The notes under the pieces are model-generated. The model had not been told where the DNA came from and searched no databases. It saw only the letters and a list, made by a program, of their open reading frames with translations. Shown here one piece after another: positions 9,940 to 17,483 of a DNA stretch of 64,000 bases. Within the stretch, counting starts at the first letter, position 1, and each line of letters opens with the position of its first letter. Origin of the DNA: Candidatus Amarobacillus elongatus (GTDB lineage: Bacteria > Chloroflexota > Dehalococcoidia > Tepidiformales > Tepidiformaceae); assembly GCA_016703545.1 (NCBI GenBank), contig JADJBX010000002.1, forward strand, positions 62,001-126,000, given 5' to 3'. Both the position numbers and the translations under genes were made by a program.

Positions 9940-10209
9940 TTATTCTGCCGCGCTCTTCGCCACGAGGGCCGCGAGGCGGCGCTTCAGGCGGTCGGCCTTG
10001 CCCGTGTGAATCGCGCCCTGCTTGGCCGCGCGGTCGAGGGACGAGTAGGCCGCGCTCAGCGCTTCCTTCGTCGATTCGGCATCGCCCGCCGCGACCGTCT
10101 CGCGGAGCTTGCGCGTCGCCGAGCGCATTGCGGAGCGGCGGGACCGGTTGCGGTCGCGCTCCTTCAGAGACTGGTGCCACCGCTTGAGAGCGGACTTCTT
10201 ATTCGCCAT
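9940..10209 (-). CDS. rpsT: 30S ribosomal protein S20
   Basis: An 89-aa, highly basic, helical protein with the S20 pattern: MANKKSALKRWHQSLKERDR at the start and KGAIHTGKADRLKRRL-like sequence near the end. S20 binds 16S rRNA in the body of the small subunit. The ATG at 10209 gives the canonical MAN(K/I) start and the length is normal. It stands alone, with a strong terminator after it and a divergent lipoprotein gene upstream. Confidence 0.95.
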   Translation of the reverse strand: MANKKSALKRWHQSLKERDRNRSRRSAMRSATRKLRETVAAGDAESTKEALSAAYSSLDRAAKQGAIHTGKADRLKRRLAALVAKSAAE

Positions 10210-10326
10210 CGTGTTGTTCCAACCCGGGTTCGTACTTGAGCAGTCGAACGCTAACTGTAGCGCACCCCCCGGAACCGGGCAAAACGGCGCTTGTCGCCGC
10301 TCACTCCGCATGCCTAGTATCGCGCG

Positions 10327-10947
10327 ATGCGCATGCATGCGGGAATGATGGTGGCCGGCGTGCTCCTGACCGCCGCCCTGGCGGCCTGCGGCGGGAGCGA
10401 AAGCGCCCCCACCTCCGCGCCCACCTCCACGCCCTCGGCCGCGCCATCAACGGCCACCGCCACCACCCCGCCTCCGTCCCCCACGCCGCAACCCACGGCC
10501 ACGCCCGCTCCGTCCGGCCCCCCCACGGGCATGGTCATCCCGTCTATTGGCACCAACCTTCCTGCCCGTGCCGTCGGCCTGACTGCCGCCCAGCAAATCG
10601 AGCATGTGGCCCAGGGCGAAGTCGGCATCTACTCGCTCGCCTCCCTGCCCGGGGTGAAGGGCAACTCCTTCTGGGTGGGGAACTCGGCGGGAACGTTCCG
10701 CGACCAGCTCGATACCGTCCGCGAAGGCGCCGACGTATTTGTGACCACCGAGAGCGGGGGCCGCTACGTCTACTCGGTCGTTTCGCTCACCCGTTACACC
10801 GCGGCGACGATTCGGATGGGCGAGCTGATCTACCCCAAACTGGACCCGGCCGAGGAACGGCTGACCATCATCACGACGGCGAGCGTCGACCCGGTGACGC
10901 AACTCGACGATAGCTGGTGGGTCGTCGTCGCCAACCGGAAACCGTGA
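10327..10947 (+). CDS. Lipoprotein with a sortase-like domain lacking catalytic residues
   Basis: A 206-aa lipoprotein: signal peptide with lipobox LAAC (Cys at about residue 21), a Pro/Ser/Thr linker to about residue 67, then a C-terminal domain starting MVIPSIGTNLPARAVG. This start and the order of later strands match class E/F sortases. Aligned with the sortase at 49723, the catalytic His block (VVITGHVS) becomes SFWVGNSA, the Cys block (LITCTPD) becomes IITTASV, and the following Arg is not kept. I therefore infer a non-catalytic sortase fold exposed at the cell surface. It could instead be an unrelated beta-barrel. A perfect hairpin follows the gene. Confidence 0.6.
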   Translation: MRMHAGMMVAGVLLTAALAACGGSESAPTSAPTSTPSAAPSTATATTPPPSPTPQPTATPAPSGPPTGMVIPSIGTNLPARAVGLTAAQQIEHVAQGEVGIYSLASLPGVKGNSFWVGNSAGTFRDQLDTVREGADVFVTTESGGRYVYSVVSLTRYTAATIRMGELIYPKLDPAEERLTIITTASVDPVTQLDDSWWVVVANRKP

Positions 10948-10957
10948 CCGTGGCCGC

Positions 10958-10984
10958 GTGACAGGCGGCGTCCCCGCCTGTCAC
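10958..10984 (+). terminator. Perfect inverted repeat after the sortase-like lipoprotein gene
   Basis: GTGACAGGCGG and CCGCCTGTCAC form an 11-bp perfect stem with a 5-nt loop, starting 10 bp after the stop codon. No T-run follows (TCACCCTTCG), so it may be a terminator acting with Rho or a transcript stabiliser. Confidence 0.6.
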
Positions 10985-10993
10985 CCTTCGCCC

Positions 10994-11713
10994 ATGGACC
11001 CGCGCCGCACCCCCGCCCCTCTCGACTACGACGACGCCGTCTTCCGGCACGGCATCCCCGATGACGCCGCCGTCCGCGGCTCCGTCTTCCTCCCCGAGTA
11101 CCGCGACGTTCACCCCCAGGTCGCCGATCGGCTCATGACCGCGGGACGTTCGCCGGTGCTCGACCTCGGGTGTGGACGCGGCGCCCTCGGCCGCCTGCTC
11201 GATGCCCGGAGCGTGCCGTGGGTCGGCCTCGACCGGTCGCCCGCGCAGCTCCGCCATGGGTACGGCCCGCGGGTGCTCGCCGATGCCGCGCGCGTCCCCT
11301 TCGCCGATGCCACCTTCGGCGCCGTCGCTTCCCTGTATACCCTCTACCACTTCGCGGACCCGCTGGCGCCGATGCGCGAAGCGGCTCGAGTGCTCCGCCC
11401 CGGCGGCATCTTCGTCACCTGCGCCCCCAGCCGCGACAACTCCCCCGAACTCGCCCGCTACCTGCCGCCGGAGCCGCTCTCCACGTTCGATTCCGAATTG
11501 GCGGGCGAGCTCCTGTCCCAGGTGTTTGATGAAGTAATCGTCGAGCCGTGGCAGATGCCCGCCTTCCGGCTCGTGGACCGCGAGTCCGTGCTGTTCCACC
11601 TGCTCGCGCGGCAGCGTTCGCTGGAGGATGCGGCGCGAGCCGCCGAAGCCGTCGCGCTTCCCTTATGGGTGACGGCGAAGGGCGCGCTGGCGTGGGGGCG
11701 AAAGCGCACCTGA
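10994..11713 (+). CDS. Class I SAM-dependent methyltransferase
   Basis: A 239-aa methyltransferase with a Rossmann fold. Motif I (VLDLGCGRGALGRLL) binds SAM, and the acidic motif II (VGLDRSPAQL) and post-motif ADAARVPFADATFGAVAS follow in the usual order. It belongs to the UbiE/methyltransf_11 group (VLRPGGIFVTCAPS). The substrate is unknown. I choose ATG 10994; the in-frame GTG at 10958 would place the start inside the preceding hairpin. It converges on the EEP-domain gene with a 9-bp gap. Confidence 0.85.
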   Translation: MDPRRTPAPLDYDDAVFRHGIPDDAAVRGSVFLPEYRDVHPQVADRLMTAGRSPVLDLGCGRGALGRLLDARSVPWVGLDRSPAQLRHGYGPRVLADAARVPFADATFGAVASLYTLYHFADPLAPMREAARVLRPGGIFVTCAPSRDNSPELARYLPPEPLSTFDSELAGELLSQVFDEVIVEPWQMPAFRLVDRESVLFHLLARQRSLEDAARAAEAVALPLWVTAKGALAWGRKRT

Positions 11714-11722
11714 CCACCGCCG

Positions 11723-12481
11723 TCAGCCTTCGAGAACGAACCGGCCCATGAGCCCCAGGTGGTCAGAGGGGAACACCCGCCGCCCGCCGCGTTCGACGGG
11801 TCCGAAGGCGACGTCGCAGCCCGCCACGCGTGCGCCCTCGGTCGCAAACAGGTAGTCGATGGTGCGGCCCATGCCAGGGGCTGAATGCGATGGCGCCGTG
11901 AACGGCGGCTCGCCGCCGTGCGCCACCGTGTGCGCGGAGCGCGTCCGTTCGAGCATCAGCCGCACCGTCTCCGATTCCGGCCCGGCGTTGAAATCGCCGC
12001 CCACCACCGCGGGCACGCCCGGCCGCGTGTCCATCCACGCGAGCAGCCGCCCCACCTGCGCGTTGCGCAGCCGCTCGTCGTTCCCCCGGTGCGCGAGGTG
12101 GAGGTTGTAGGCATCGAAGAGGACTCCGCCGGGCGTTTGGACGGTGAGCCGCTGCGCCACCCGCTCATTTCCGCGCAGGTTCAGCCGTGCATGTCCGGTT
12201 ACGGGCAGGCTCGTGAGCACCGCCAGCCCTTCGACGAACCACCACCAGCCCCGCTTCGGCACGGTGAAGGCGCGATAGCGGCGTCCGATCGCGCGGCTCA
12301 GCCGCCAGGCCAGCCATGCCGGCTGCGGCGCCCACCGGGCGGCCTCTTGCAGCAGCAGCACGTCGGGCGGCTCCGCGCGCAGCTGGTCGAGGATCACGGC
12401 CGCGCGCCGCGGCCACTCCTGCCGGAGGCTGTGGATGTTCAGCGTGGCGATGGTGACGGTCTCGGGCCCGCGCCGGTTCAC
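11723..12481 (-). CDS. Endonuclease/exonuclease/phosphatase (EEP) family protein
   Basis: A 252-aa EEP-fold metal-dependent phosphodiesterase. The catalytic landmarks are in order: TLNIHS (metal Asn), LLLQEA (metal Glu), VVGGDFNAG (Asp/Asn pair), TIDYLF and PSDHLGL (general-base His). Members hydrolyse phosphodiester bonds in DNA, RNA or phospholipids, and the substrate here cannot be assigned. No signal peptide is visible, so it is probably cytosolic. The 5' end faces the divergent SDR gene across about 80 bp. Confidence 0.85.
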   Translation of the reverse strand: MNRRGPETVTIATLNIHSLRQEWPRRAAVILDQLRAEPPDVLLLQEAARWAPQPAWLAWRLSRAIGRRYRAFTVPKRGWWWFVEGLAVLTSLPVTGHARLNLRGNERVAQRLTVQTPGGVLFDAYNLHLAHRGNDERLRNAQVGRLLAWMDTRPGVPAVVGGDFNAGPESETVRLMLERTRSAHTVAHGGEPPFTAPSHSAPGMGRTIDYLFATEGARVAGCDVAFGPVERGGRRVFPSDHLGLMGRFVLEG

Positions 12482-12563
12482 CCGTCGATTCTACGTCCCC
12501 CGGCGCCGCCCCTCTTGCACGGCCCACTACACTCGCGGCTACCACGCATTCCGGGGGTGCACC

Positions 12564-13343
12564 ATGGCTCGCCGTCTCGAAGGCAAGATCGCGATCGTCA
12601 CCGGCGCGGGTTCCGTCGCCGAGGGAATCGGCAACGGTCGCGCCGCCGCCATCCTCTTCGCGCGCGAGGGCGCCCGCGTCTTGCTCGTCGATCGCAAGCG
12701 TGAGGCCGCCGAGGACACCCTCCGCGCCATCAAGGACGAAGGGGGCGAGGCCGCCGTCTGCGAGGCCGACGTCACCGTCGCGGCCGATTGCGCGCGCATG
12801 GTGGAGGGCGCGATGACCCGCTGGGGCCGTCTCGACATCCTCGATAACAACGTCGGTATCGGTGGCGGCGGCAGCGTCGTCGAAGTGGATGAGGCCGCAT
12901 GGGAGCGCATCATGCGCGTGAACGTCACGAGCATGATGCTCGCGAGCAAGCACGCCATCCCCGCGATGGCCGCCGGGAGTGGGGGAGCGATCGTCAACAT
13001 CTCCTCGATTTCGGCGCTCCGTCCCAAGGGGCTGACGCCGTATTCCGCTTCGAAAGGGGCCGTGATCGCGCTCACGAAGGCGATGGCGGTCGACCACGCG
13101 CGGCAGGGCATCCGGGTAAATTGCATCGCGCCGGGGCCGGTGTTCACCCCCATGGTTTCTGGCCGCGGCATGGCGCCGGAACTGCGCGAGATGCGGAAGA
13201 ACGCCTCGCTCCTGAAGGTCGAGGGGACTGGCTGGGATATCGGATACGCCGCCCTGTTCCTCGTCTCCGACGAAGCGCGCTACATCACGGGCATCGTGTT
13301 GCCGGTGGAGGGCGGCGTCCTGCTCGGGTCACCCGGCCGCTAG
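12564..13343 (+). CDS. Short-chain dehydrogenase/reductase (SDR)
   Basis: A 259-aa classical SDR. The cofactor loop is IVTGAGSVAEGIGNG, slightly longer than the usual TGxxxGIG. The NNVG motif, the catalytic Ser (ISSISA) and the YSASK pair (Tyr and Lys) are present, and the C-terminus ends GIVLPVEGG as in FabG-like enzymes. It should carry out NAD(P)-dependent alcohol/ketone interconversion on an unknown substrate. The start at ATG 12564 (MARRLEGK) is set by homology; a longer upstream reading frame overlaps the divergent promoter region. Confidence 0.9.
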   Translation: MARRLEGKIAIVTGAGSVAEGIGNGRAAAILFAREGARVLLVDRKREAAEDTLRAIKDEGGEAAVCEADVTVAADCARMVEGAMTRWGRLDILDNNVGIGGGGSVVEVDEAAWERIMRVNVTSMMLASKHAIPAMAAGSGGAIVNISSISALRPKGLTPYSASKGAVIALTKAMAVDHARQGIRVNCIAPGPVFTPMVSGRGMAPELREMRKNASLLKVEGTGWDIGYAALFLVSDEARYITGIVLPVEGGVLLGSPGR

Positions 13344-13405
13344 CCAGCCGGCGGTTCTCCCGTATTCTCTCCTCACGGATATCCACCACCGAAGAGGAGA
13401 GCTGC

Positions 13406-14413
13406 ATGGAACTGCGCAGCCTTGGACGAACCGGAATCAAAGTCTCCAACCTTTGCCTCGGGTGCATGATGTTTGGCGGCAAGACAACGCCCGCCGACTC
13501 CGCTCGCATCATCGACCGCGCCCTGGACGGGGGCATCAACTTCCTCGACACCGCCAACGTCTACAACGCCGGCCGCAGCGAGGAGGCCACGGGCGCGGCC
13601 CTGAAGGCGAATGGCCGCCGCCAGCAGGTCGTGCTCGCGACGAAGGTGCACGGACGCATGGGCGAAGGCCCGAACGACTGGCGCAACACCCGCCGCCACA
13701 TCATCGAATCCTGCGAGGCCAGCCTCCGCCGCCTCGGCACCGACTGGATCGACCTCTACCAGATCCACCGCCCCGATTCCGACATCCCCGCCGACGAAAC
13801 CCTCCGCGCGCTCGACGACCTCGTGCGCTCGGGCAAGGTCCGCTACATCGGCACCTCCACCTACGCCGCCTGGCAGATCGTCGAGACGCTCTGGGTTTCG
13901 AAGGAATACGGGCTGAACCGCTTCGTGTGCGAACAGCCGCCGTACCACATCCTCGATCGCCGCGTCGAACGCGAGCTCGTGCCCATGGCGCAGACGTTCG
14001 GCATCGGCATCATCCCCTGGAGCCCGCTCGCGGGGGGCATGCTCACGGGCAAGTACCGCCGCGACGAGCCGCCTCCCGAGGACAGCCGCTGGGCCACGTA
14101 CAACAGCAACCCGATGCAGCGCCGCCGCTGGAACGAACGGATCTTCGATGCCCTCGAGGCGCTGGAACCGCTGGCGCAGGCGCGCGGCGTGACCATGTCG
14201 CAGCTCGCACTCGCGTGGGTGATGCAGCAGCCAGGCATCACCAGCCCCATCATCGGGCCGCGAACCATGGAGCAGCTCGAGGACAACCTGAAGGCGTTCG
14301 ACGTCACCATTTCGGACGAGGACCGCGAGGTGATCGACGGCGTGGTGCCGCCCGGCACCCACGTCTCGCCGTATTACGAGGCTGACTTCGGCCCGCACCC
14401 GTACCGCGTCTAA
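13406..14413 (+). CDS. Aldo/keto reductase family oxidoreductase
   Basis: A 335-aa NADPH-dependent aldo/keto reductase of the YajO/PhdYeiN-type group (MELRSLGRTGIKVSNLCLG start). The tetrad residues lie in NFLDTANVY (Asp, Tyr), VVLATKVHG (Lys) and LYQIHRPD (His). The C-terminal cofactor motif PIIGPRTMEQL is present. It starts 62 bp after the SDR gene on the same strand, preceded by GAGGAG at 13394-13399. The two redox genes may act on related carbonyl compounds, but this is only contextual. A strong terminator follows. Confidence 0.9.
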   Translation: MELRSLGRTGIKVSNLCLGCMMFGGKTTPADSARIIDRALDGGINFLDTANVYNAGRSEEATGAALKANGRRQQVVLATKVHGRMGEGPNDWRNTRRHIIESCEASLRRLGTDWIDLYQIHRPDSDIPADETLRALDDLVRSGKVRYIGTSTYAAWQIVETLWVSKEYGLNRFVCEQPPYHILDRRVERELVPMAQTFGIGIIPWSPLAGGMLTGKYRRDEPPPEDSRWATYNSNPMQRRRWNERIFDALEALEPLAQARGVTMSQLALAWVMQQPGITSPIIGPRTMEQLEDNLKAFDVTISDEDREVIDGVVPPGTHVSPYYEADFGPHPYRV

Positions 14414-14427
14414 CGTCGAAGGCAGCG

Positions 14428-14457
14428 AAAAGCCCCCTCCATCCCGGAGGGGGCTTT
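14428..14457 (+). terminator. Intrinsic terminator after aldo/keto reductase
   Basis: A perfect 10-bp stem, AGCCCCCTCC / GGAGGGGGCT, with a 5-nt loop, flanked by AAAA upstream and TTT downstream. It begins 17 bp after the stop codon. The A-run could also let it serve the opposite strand. Confidence 0.85.
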
Positions 14458-14512
14458 CCCGTTGGCGCGCCCACCACACATCATCCCGGCCACCGTGCGC
14501 GCCGTCCTCGAT

Positions 14513-15286
14513 CTACTGCGCCGGGGCGCAGATCAGGTTGCGGTCGAACTTCTCCACCCATTGGACCATCGCCACGGGCCCGCCCGTGAAGCTGGCCTGC
14601 GCGCACTTCTTCTGCGCTTCGGCGAGGTTGCGGGCTCCCGCCACCCACGCGGGGATCGCGGGCTTGAACCCCCCGGTGATTTCGCCCCACTGGTACCCCG
14701 TGGAATACACCCCGATGGCCAGCCCCTGCGAGGTCAGGTAGTCGATAGCCCCGGCCACCACCCGCTTGTTCGCGGCCTGGTCCGGCGACCAGTAGTTTTC
14801 CTGCTCGACATCCAGCCACCACACGGTGGGCGTGATGCCCTTCGCCCGGCCCAGCGCCACGGCATCGCGCGCTGAGTTGTAGCCCCAGTTGTAGGCGGTG
14901 CAGCCCGGGTCGCCCGTCATGCAAATCCCCGCCGGGCCGACGAACGTGTTCCAGTCGGTCTTCTTCGGATAGTCGAGGTTGATGTAGACATCCGGGGCGG
15001 TCTCGGCCTGCTTCGCCCACTGGTACTGCTCATCGAAGCAGCGGTTGCGGGTGAACGGCTTCCCGCCCGTGAGGCCAATCACGGCGAACCCGATGCTGCC
15101 GGCCGGCTTCGCGGCATCGCACTGCGGCCACGAGATGTCGTAGCCCACGGTGTTGGGGCCCGCCTTCACGGCGGCTCCTGCTTCCTCGGCGTGGGCGGCC
15201 CGCGTGCTGGCGAAGACCGCGAAAATGAAGCCCATCAGAAATGCCGCAAGCAGCTGCTGACGGCGAGCGCGAATCGCTTTTCTCAC
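14513..15286 (-). CDS. Secreted protein with GH25/DUF1906-like domain
   Basis: A 257-aa secreted protein. Reading from GTG 15286, which has AAGGTGG just upstream, gives an excellent signal peptide (basic RKAIRARRQQ, hydrophobic LLAAFLMGFIFAVFAS, cleavage near AHA). The mature part starts VGYDISWPQCD. It has an apparent TIM-barrel layout with WWLDVEQENYW, similar to lysozyme-like GH25 or DUF1906 proteins of Actinobacteria and Chloroflexota, where an Asp/Glu pair is catalytic. A role in cell-wall cleavage is possible but unproven. A longer frame to a TTG at 15361 is less likely. Confidence 0.65.
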   Translation of the reverse strand: MRKAIRARRQQLLAAFLMGFIFAVFASTRAAHAEEAGAAVKAGPNTVGYDISWPQCDAAKPAGSIGFAVIGLTGGKPFTRNRCFDEQYQWAKQAETAPDVYINLDYPKKTDWNTFVGPAGICMTGDPGCTAYNWGYNSARDAVALGRAKGITPTVWWLDVEQENYWSPDQAANKRVVAGAIDYLTSQGLAIGVYSTGYQWGEITGGFKPAIPAWVAGARNLAEAQKKCAQASFTGGPVAMVQWVEKFDRNLICAPAQ

Positions 15287-15590
15287 CTTCCACCTTGGTC
15301 GGAAAACAGTCCGGGGGGTTGTCTGGTTGGCAGCGTATGTCGGCCGCGTTGCGAAACGCAATCAGGAATAAAGGAAACGTTGCTTCGTAACATACAGACT
15401 CGGATCGAGCCTTTTCACAATTGATCCCCGTCCCCGAGCCGACCACGCCAATGCGCAGGACCGTCGTCCCGCTCGCGCACCTGCGTCTCCGCCGCTTCTT
15501 CACGGCCCGGCGCGTTCGAGCGGGATTCGTAGCGAAACTCCGCCCGATGACGGACCGCTTCGTGGCCCCGAACCCCGTATAGTGCGGCGA
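15287..15590. other. Divergent intergenic region without a gene
   Basis: 304 bp between the secreted GH25-like gene (minus) and the MFS gene (plus). No reading frame with plausible protein sequence and no recognisable riboswitch is seen. The segment around 15360-15420 is AT-richer than its surroundings and probably holds the promoters of both genes. Confidence 0.5.
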
Positions 15591-16865
15591 ATGGCATTTG
15601 CGTCGGCCCTTGCAGACCGCCTCCCGGCCACGCGCCACCGCGACTTCCGCGCGCTCTGGGGCGGCTCCGCGTGCTCCAGCATCTCGCTCTGGACGCTGCT
15701 CCTCGGGAACGCCTACATCGTCTACAAGCTCAGCGATTCCTCGTTCTGGGTCGGCGTTTCCACCTTCGCCTCGATGTCGCCCTACCTGCTGGCGCCCATC
15801 GGCGGCACGATTGCGGACCGTGTGCAGCGCCGCACGCTGGTGAAGGTGACCCGCCTCGGCGCCTTCCTGACCACGTCCATCCTCTTCACCCTCGCCGTCA
15901 CGGACGTCCTGACGGTCTGGATGGTCGTGACCGTCGCGCTCGCCCAGGGCATCGTCCGCGCCGTCGAAATCCCATCCGACCAGGCGTTGCTCGCGAACGT
16001 CGTCCCCTCCACGGACCTTGGCAACGCCGTGGCTCTGACGAGCATGACCCAGCACGGCTCACGCGCCGTCGGTCCGCTGCTCTCCGCGCCCTTGCTTTCG
16101 ACAGTCGGCGTCTCCGGCGCCTACGCGCTCGCGGCCGTCTTCGCGCTCCTCTCGTTCACCTTCGTGCGCCGGGTGCGAACCGAATCGCGGGGCGACGTGG
16201 TGGCGCTTCGCCAGGTGATCGCGAACCTCGGCGAGGGGCTGAACTACGTGCGGCACAACGGGCCCGTGGCCTCGGTCTTCGTGCTCGTCGTGGCCCACTG
16301 CGCGCTCACGATGTCCTTCGATGCGATGCTGCCCGGCTTCGCCCGCCACGAACTGCACCAGGCCTCCACCGGCTTCACGATCATGACGATGGGCGTCGGC
16401 ATCGGCGCACTGGTGGGCACCTCCCTCCTGGCGGTGTACCCGGGCGGCCAGCGGGGGCGCCTGCTCCTCGCGACGGCCATCGCCAGCGGTGTCTCGCCGA
16501 TGCTCATGGCCGCCAGCCGGCACGTCGCCGTGGCCGCCTTCAGCGCCACCCTCATGGGCGTTTCGCAGGCGATGTTCATGGCCGTCACCGCCGTGCTCCT
16601 GCAGCAGGTCATCCCCGACGGCATCCGCGGCCGCGTCATGAGCTTCTACCTCATGTCCGCGGGCGGAATCATGGCCTTCGCGAACCTTGGCTTCGGCACC
16701 CTCGCCGACTGGACGGGCGCGCCCGCGCTCTTCTTCCTCCCCGGCCTGTCGTTCGTCGCGATCGTGCTTGCGACGTCGTTCGCGCCCCACCTCCGCCGTC
16801 TGTACCGCACCGGCCACATCCCCGGCGAGACGGTGCCCGCCGCCGCTCCGGCCGGGGGCCGCTGA
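15591..16865 (+). CDS. MFS transporter (EntS/MFS_3-like exporter)
   Basis: A 424-aa major facilitator with 11-12 predicted helices. The first cytoplasmic loop carries GGTIADRVQRRTLV, a version of the MFS motif A (GxxxDRxGRR). The overall layout, with FRALWGGSACSSIS at the start, matches the MFS_3 group (EntS-type siderophore or drug exporters). I choose ATG 15591; GTG 15582 is in frame. Its TGA overlaps the ATG of the downstream GNAT gene by one base, so the two are translationally coupled. The substrate is unknown. Confidence 0.85.
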   Translation: MAFASALADRLPATRHRDFRALWGGSACSSISLWTLLLGNAYIVYKLSDSSFWVGVSTFASMSPYLLAPIGGTIADRVQRRTLVKVTRLGAFLTTSILFTLAVTDVLTVWMVVTVALAQGIVRAVEIPSDQALLANVVPSTDLGNAVALTSMTQHGSRAVGPLLSAPLLSTVGVSGAYALAAVFALLSFTFVRRVRTESRGDVVALRQVIANLGEGLNYVRHNGPVASVFVLVVAHCALTMSFDAMLPGFARHELHQASTGFTIMTMGVGIGALVGTSLLAVYPGGQRGRLLLATAIASGVSPMLMAASRHVAVAAFSATLMGVSQAMFMAVTAVLLQQVIPDGIRGRVMSFYLMSAGGIMAFANLGFGTLADWTGAPALFFLPGLSFVAIVLATSFAPHLRRLYRTGHIPGETVPAAAPAGGR

Positions 16866-17425
16866 TGGCCGGTACCTGGGAGGGCCGCCTCACGTTCCTG
16901 CGGGCCATCGAACCCGGCGACTGGGAGGCGATTGGCGCCCTCGATGCCGACGACACGGCCCAGCGCCTCGGCGACGACCTCCAGCTCCCGCGCAGCCGGG
17001 CCACCCTCCAGGCATGGGCCGACGCGGAAGCGACGCGCCCTCGCACCGATGACAACGTCCGCCTCGCGATCGTCGCCTTCGCGGAATTCCGGGTCGTCGG
17101 GCTGATCAACGTGCACGGGGCCCAGCCCCGCCACCGCTCGTTCGAATACGGCATCACCATCGGTTCGAAGGACCAGGGCAAGGGGTACGGCCGCGAAGCA
17201 GTGCACCTGCTCCTGCGCTACATGTTCGAAGAGCTCGGCTACCACAGCGCCCACGCGACCGTGTACGCCTTCAACGCCCGCTCGCAGCGCTTCCACGAGT
17301 CGTTCGGGTTCACGCCCGGCGGGAAGCTGCGCGAATCGCACTTCTCCGGCGGCCGCTTCCACGATGAGCTCCTGTACAGCATCACCGCGCGCGAATTCGC
17401 CGACATCTACGGCAGCTCGCTCTAG
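16865..17425 (+). CDS. GNAT family N-acetyltransferase (RimJ/RimL-like)
   Basis: A 186-aa acetyltransferase of the RimJ/RimL (Acetyltransf_3) type. EYGITIGSKDQGKGYGREAV is strand beta-4 with the acetyl-CoA pyrophosphate loop, and VYAFNARSQRFHESFGF is the characteristic AxNxxSxxxxEKxGF-like motif. Such proteins acetylate ribosomal protein N-termini, polyamines or antibiotics; the target is unknown. The start codon overlaps the stop of the MFS gene (TGATG), suggesting that transporter and acetyltransferase act on the same compound, as in self-protection pairs. This is inference from context. Confidence 0.85.
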   Translation: MAGTWEGRLTFLRAIEPGDWEAIGALDADDTAQRLGDDLQLPRSRATLQAWADAEATRPRTDDNVRLAIVAFAEFRVVGLINVHGAQPRHRSFEYGITIGSKDQGKGYGREAVHLLLRYMFEELGYHSAHATVYAFNARSQRFHESFGFTPGGKLRESHFSGGRFHDELLYSITAREFADIYGSSL

Positions 17426-17483
17426 GCGAATCTTCACGCGAGACCACTGCCGCCATCGCTCATTTGTTCTAGAATGCGCGGTA

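Noticed and set aside
13406..14413. The two aldo/keto reductases as a recent duplication
   Set aside because: They differ along their length and belong to different subgroups, and lie 12 kb apart.
15030..16055. Minus-strand frame extending the GH25-like gene far upstream across the MFS gene
   Set aside because: It has no homology in the added part, runs antisense to a clear MFS gene, and ignores a good GTG start with a ribosome-binding site at 15286.
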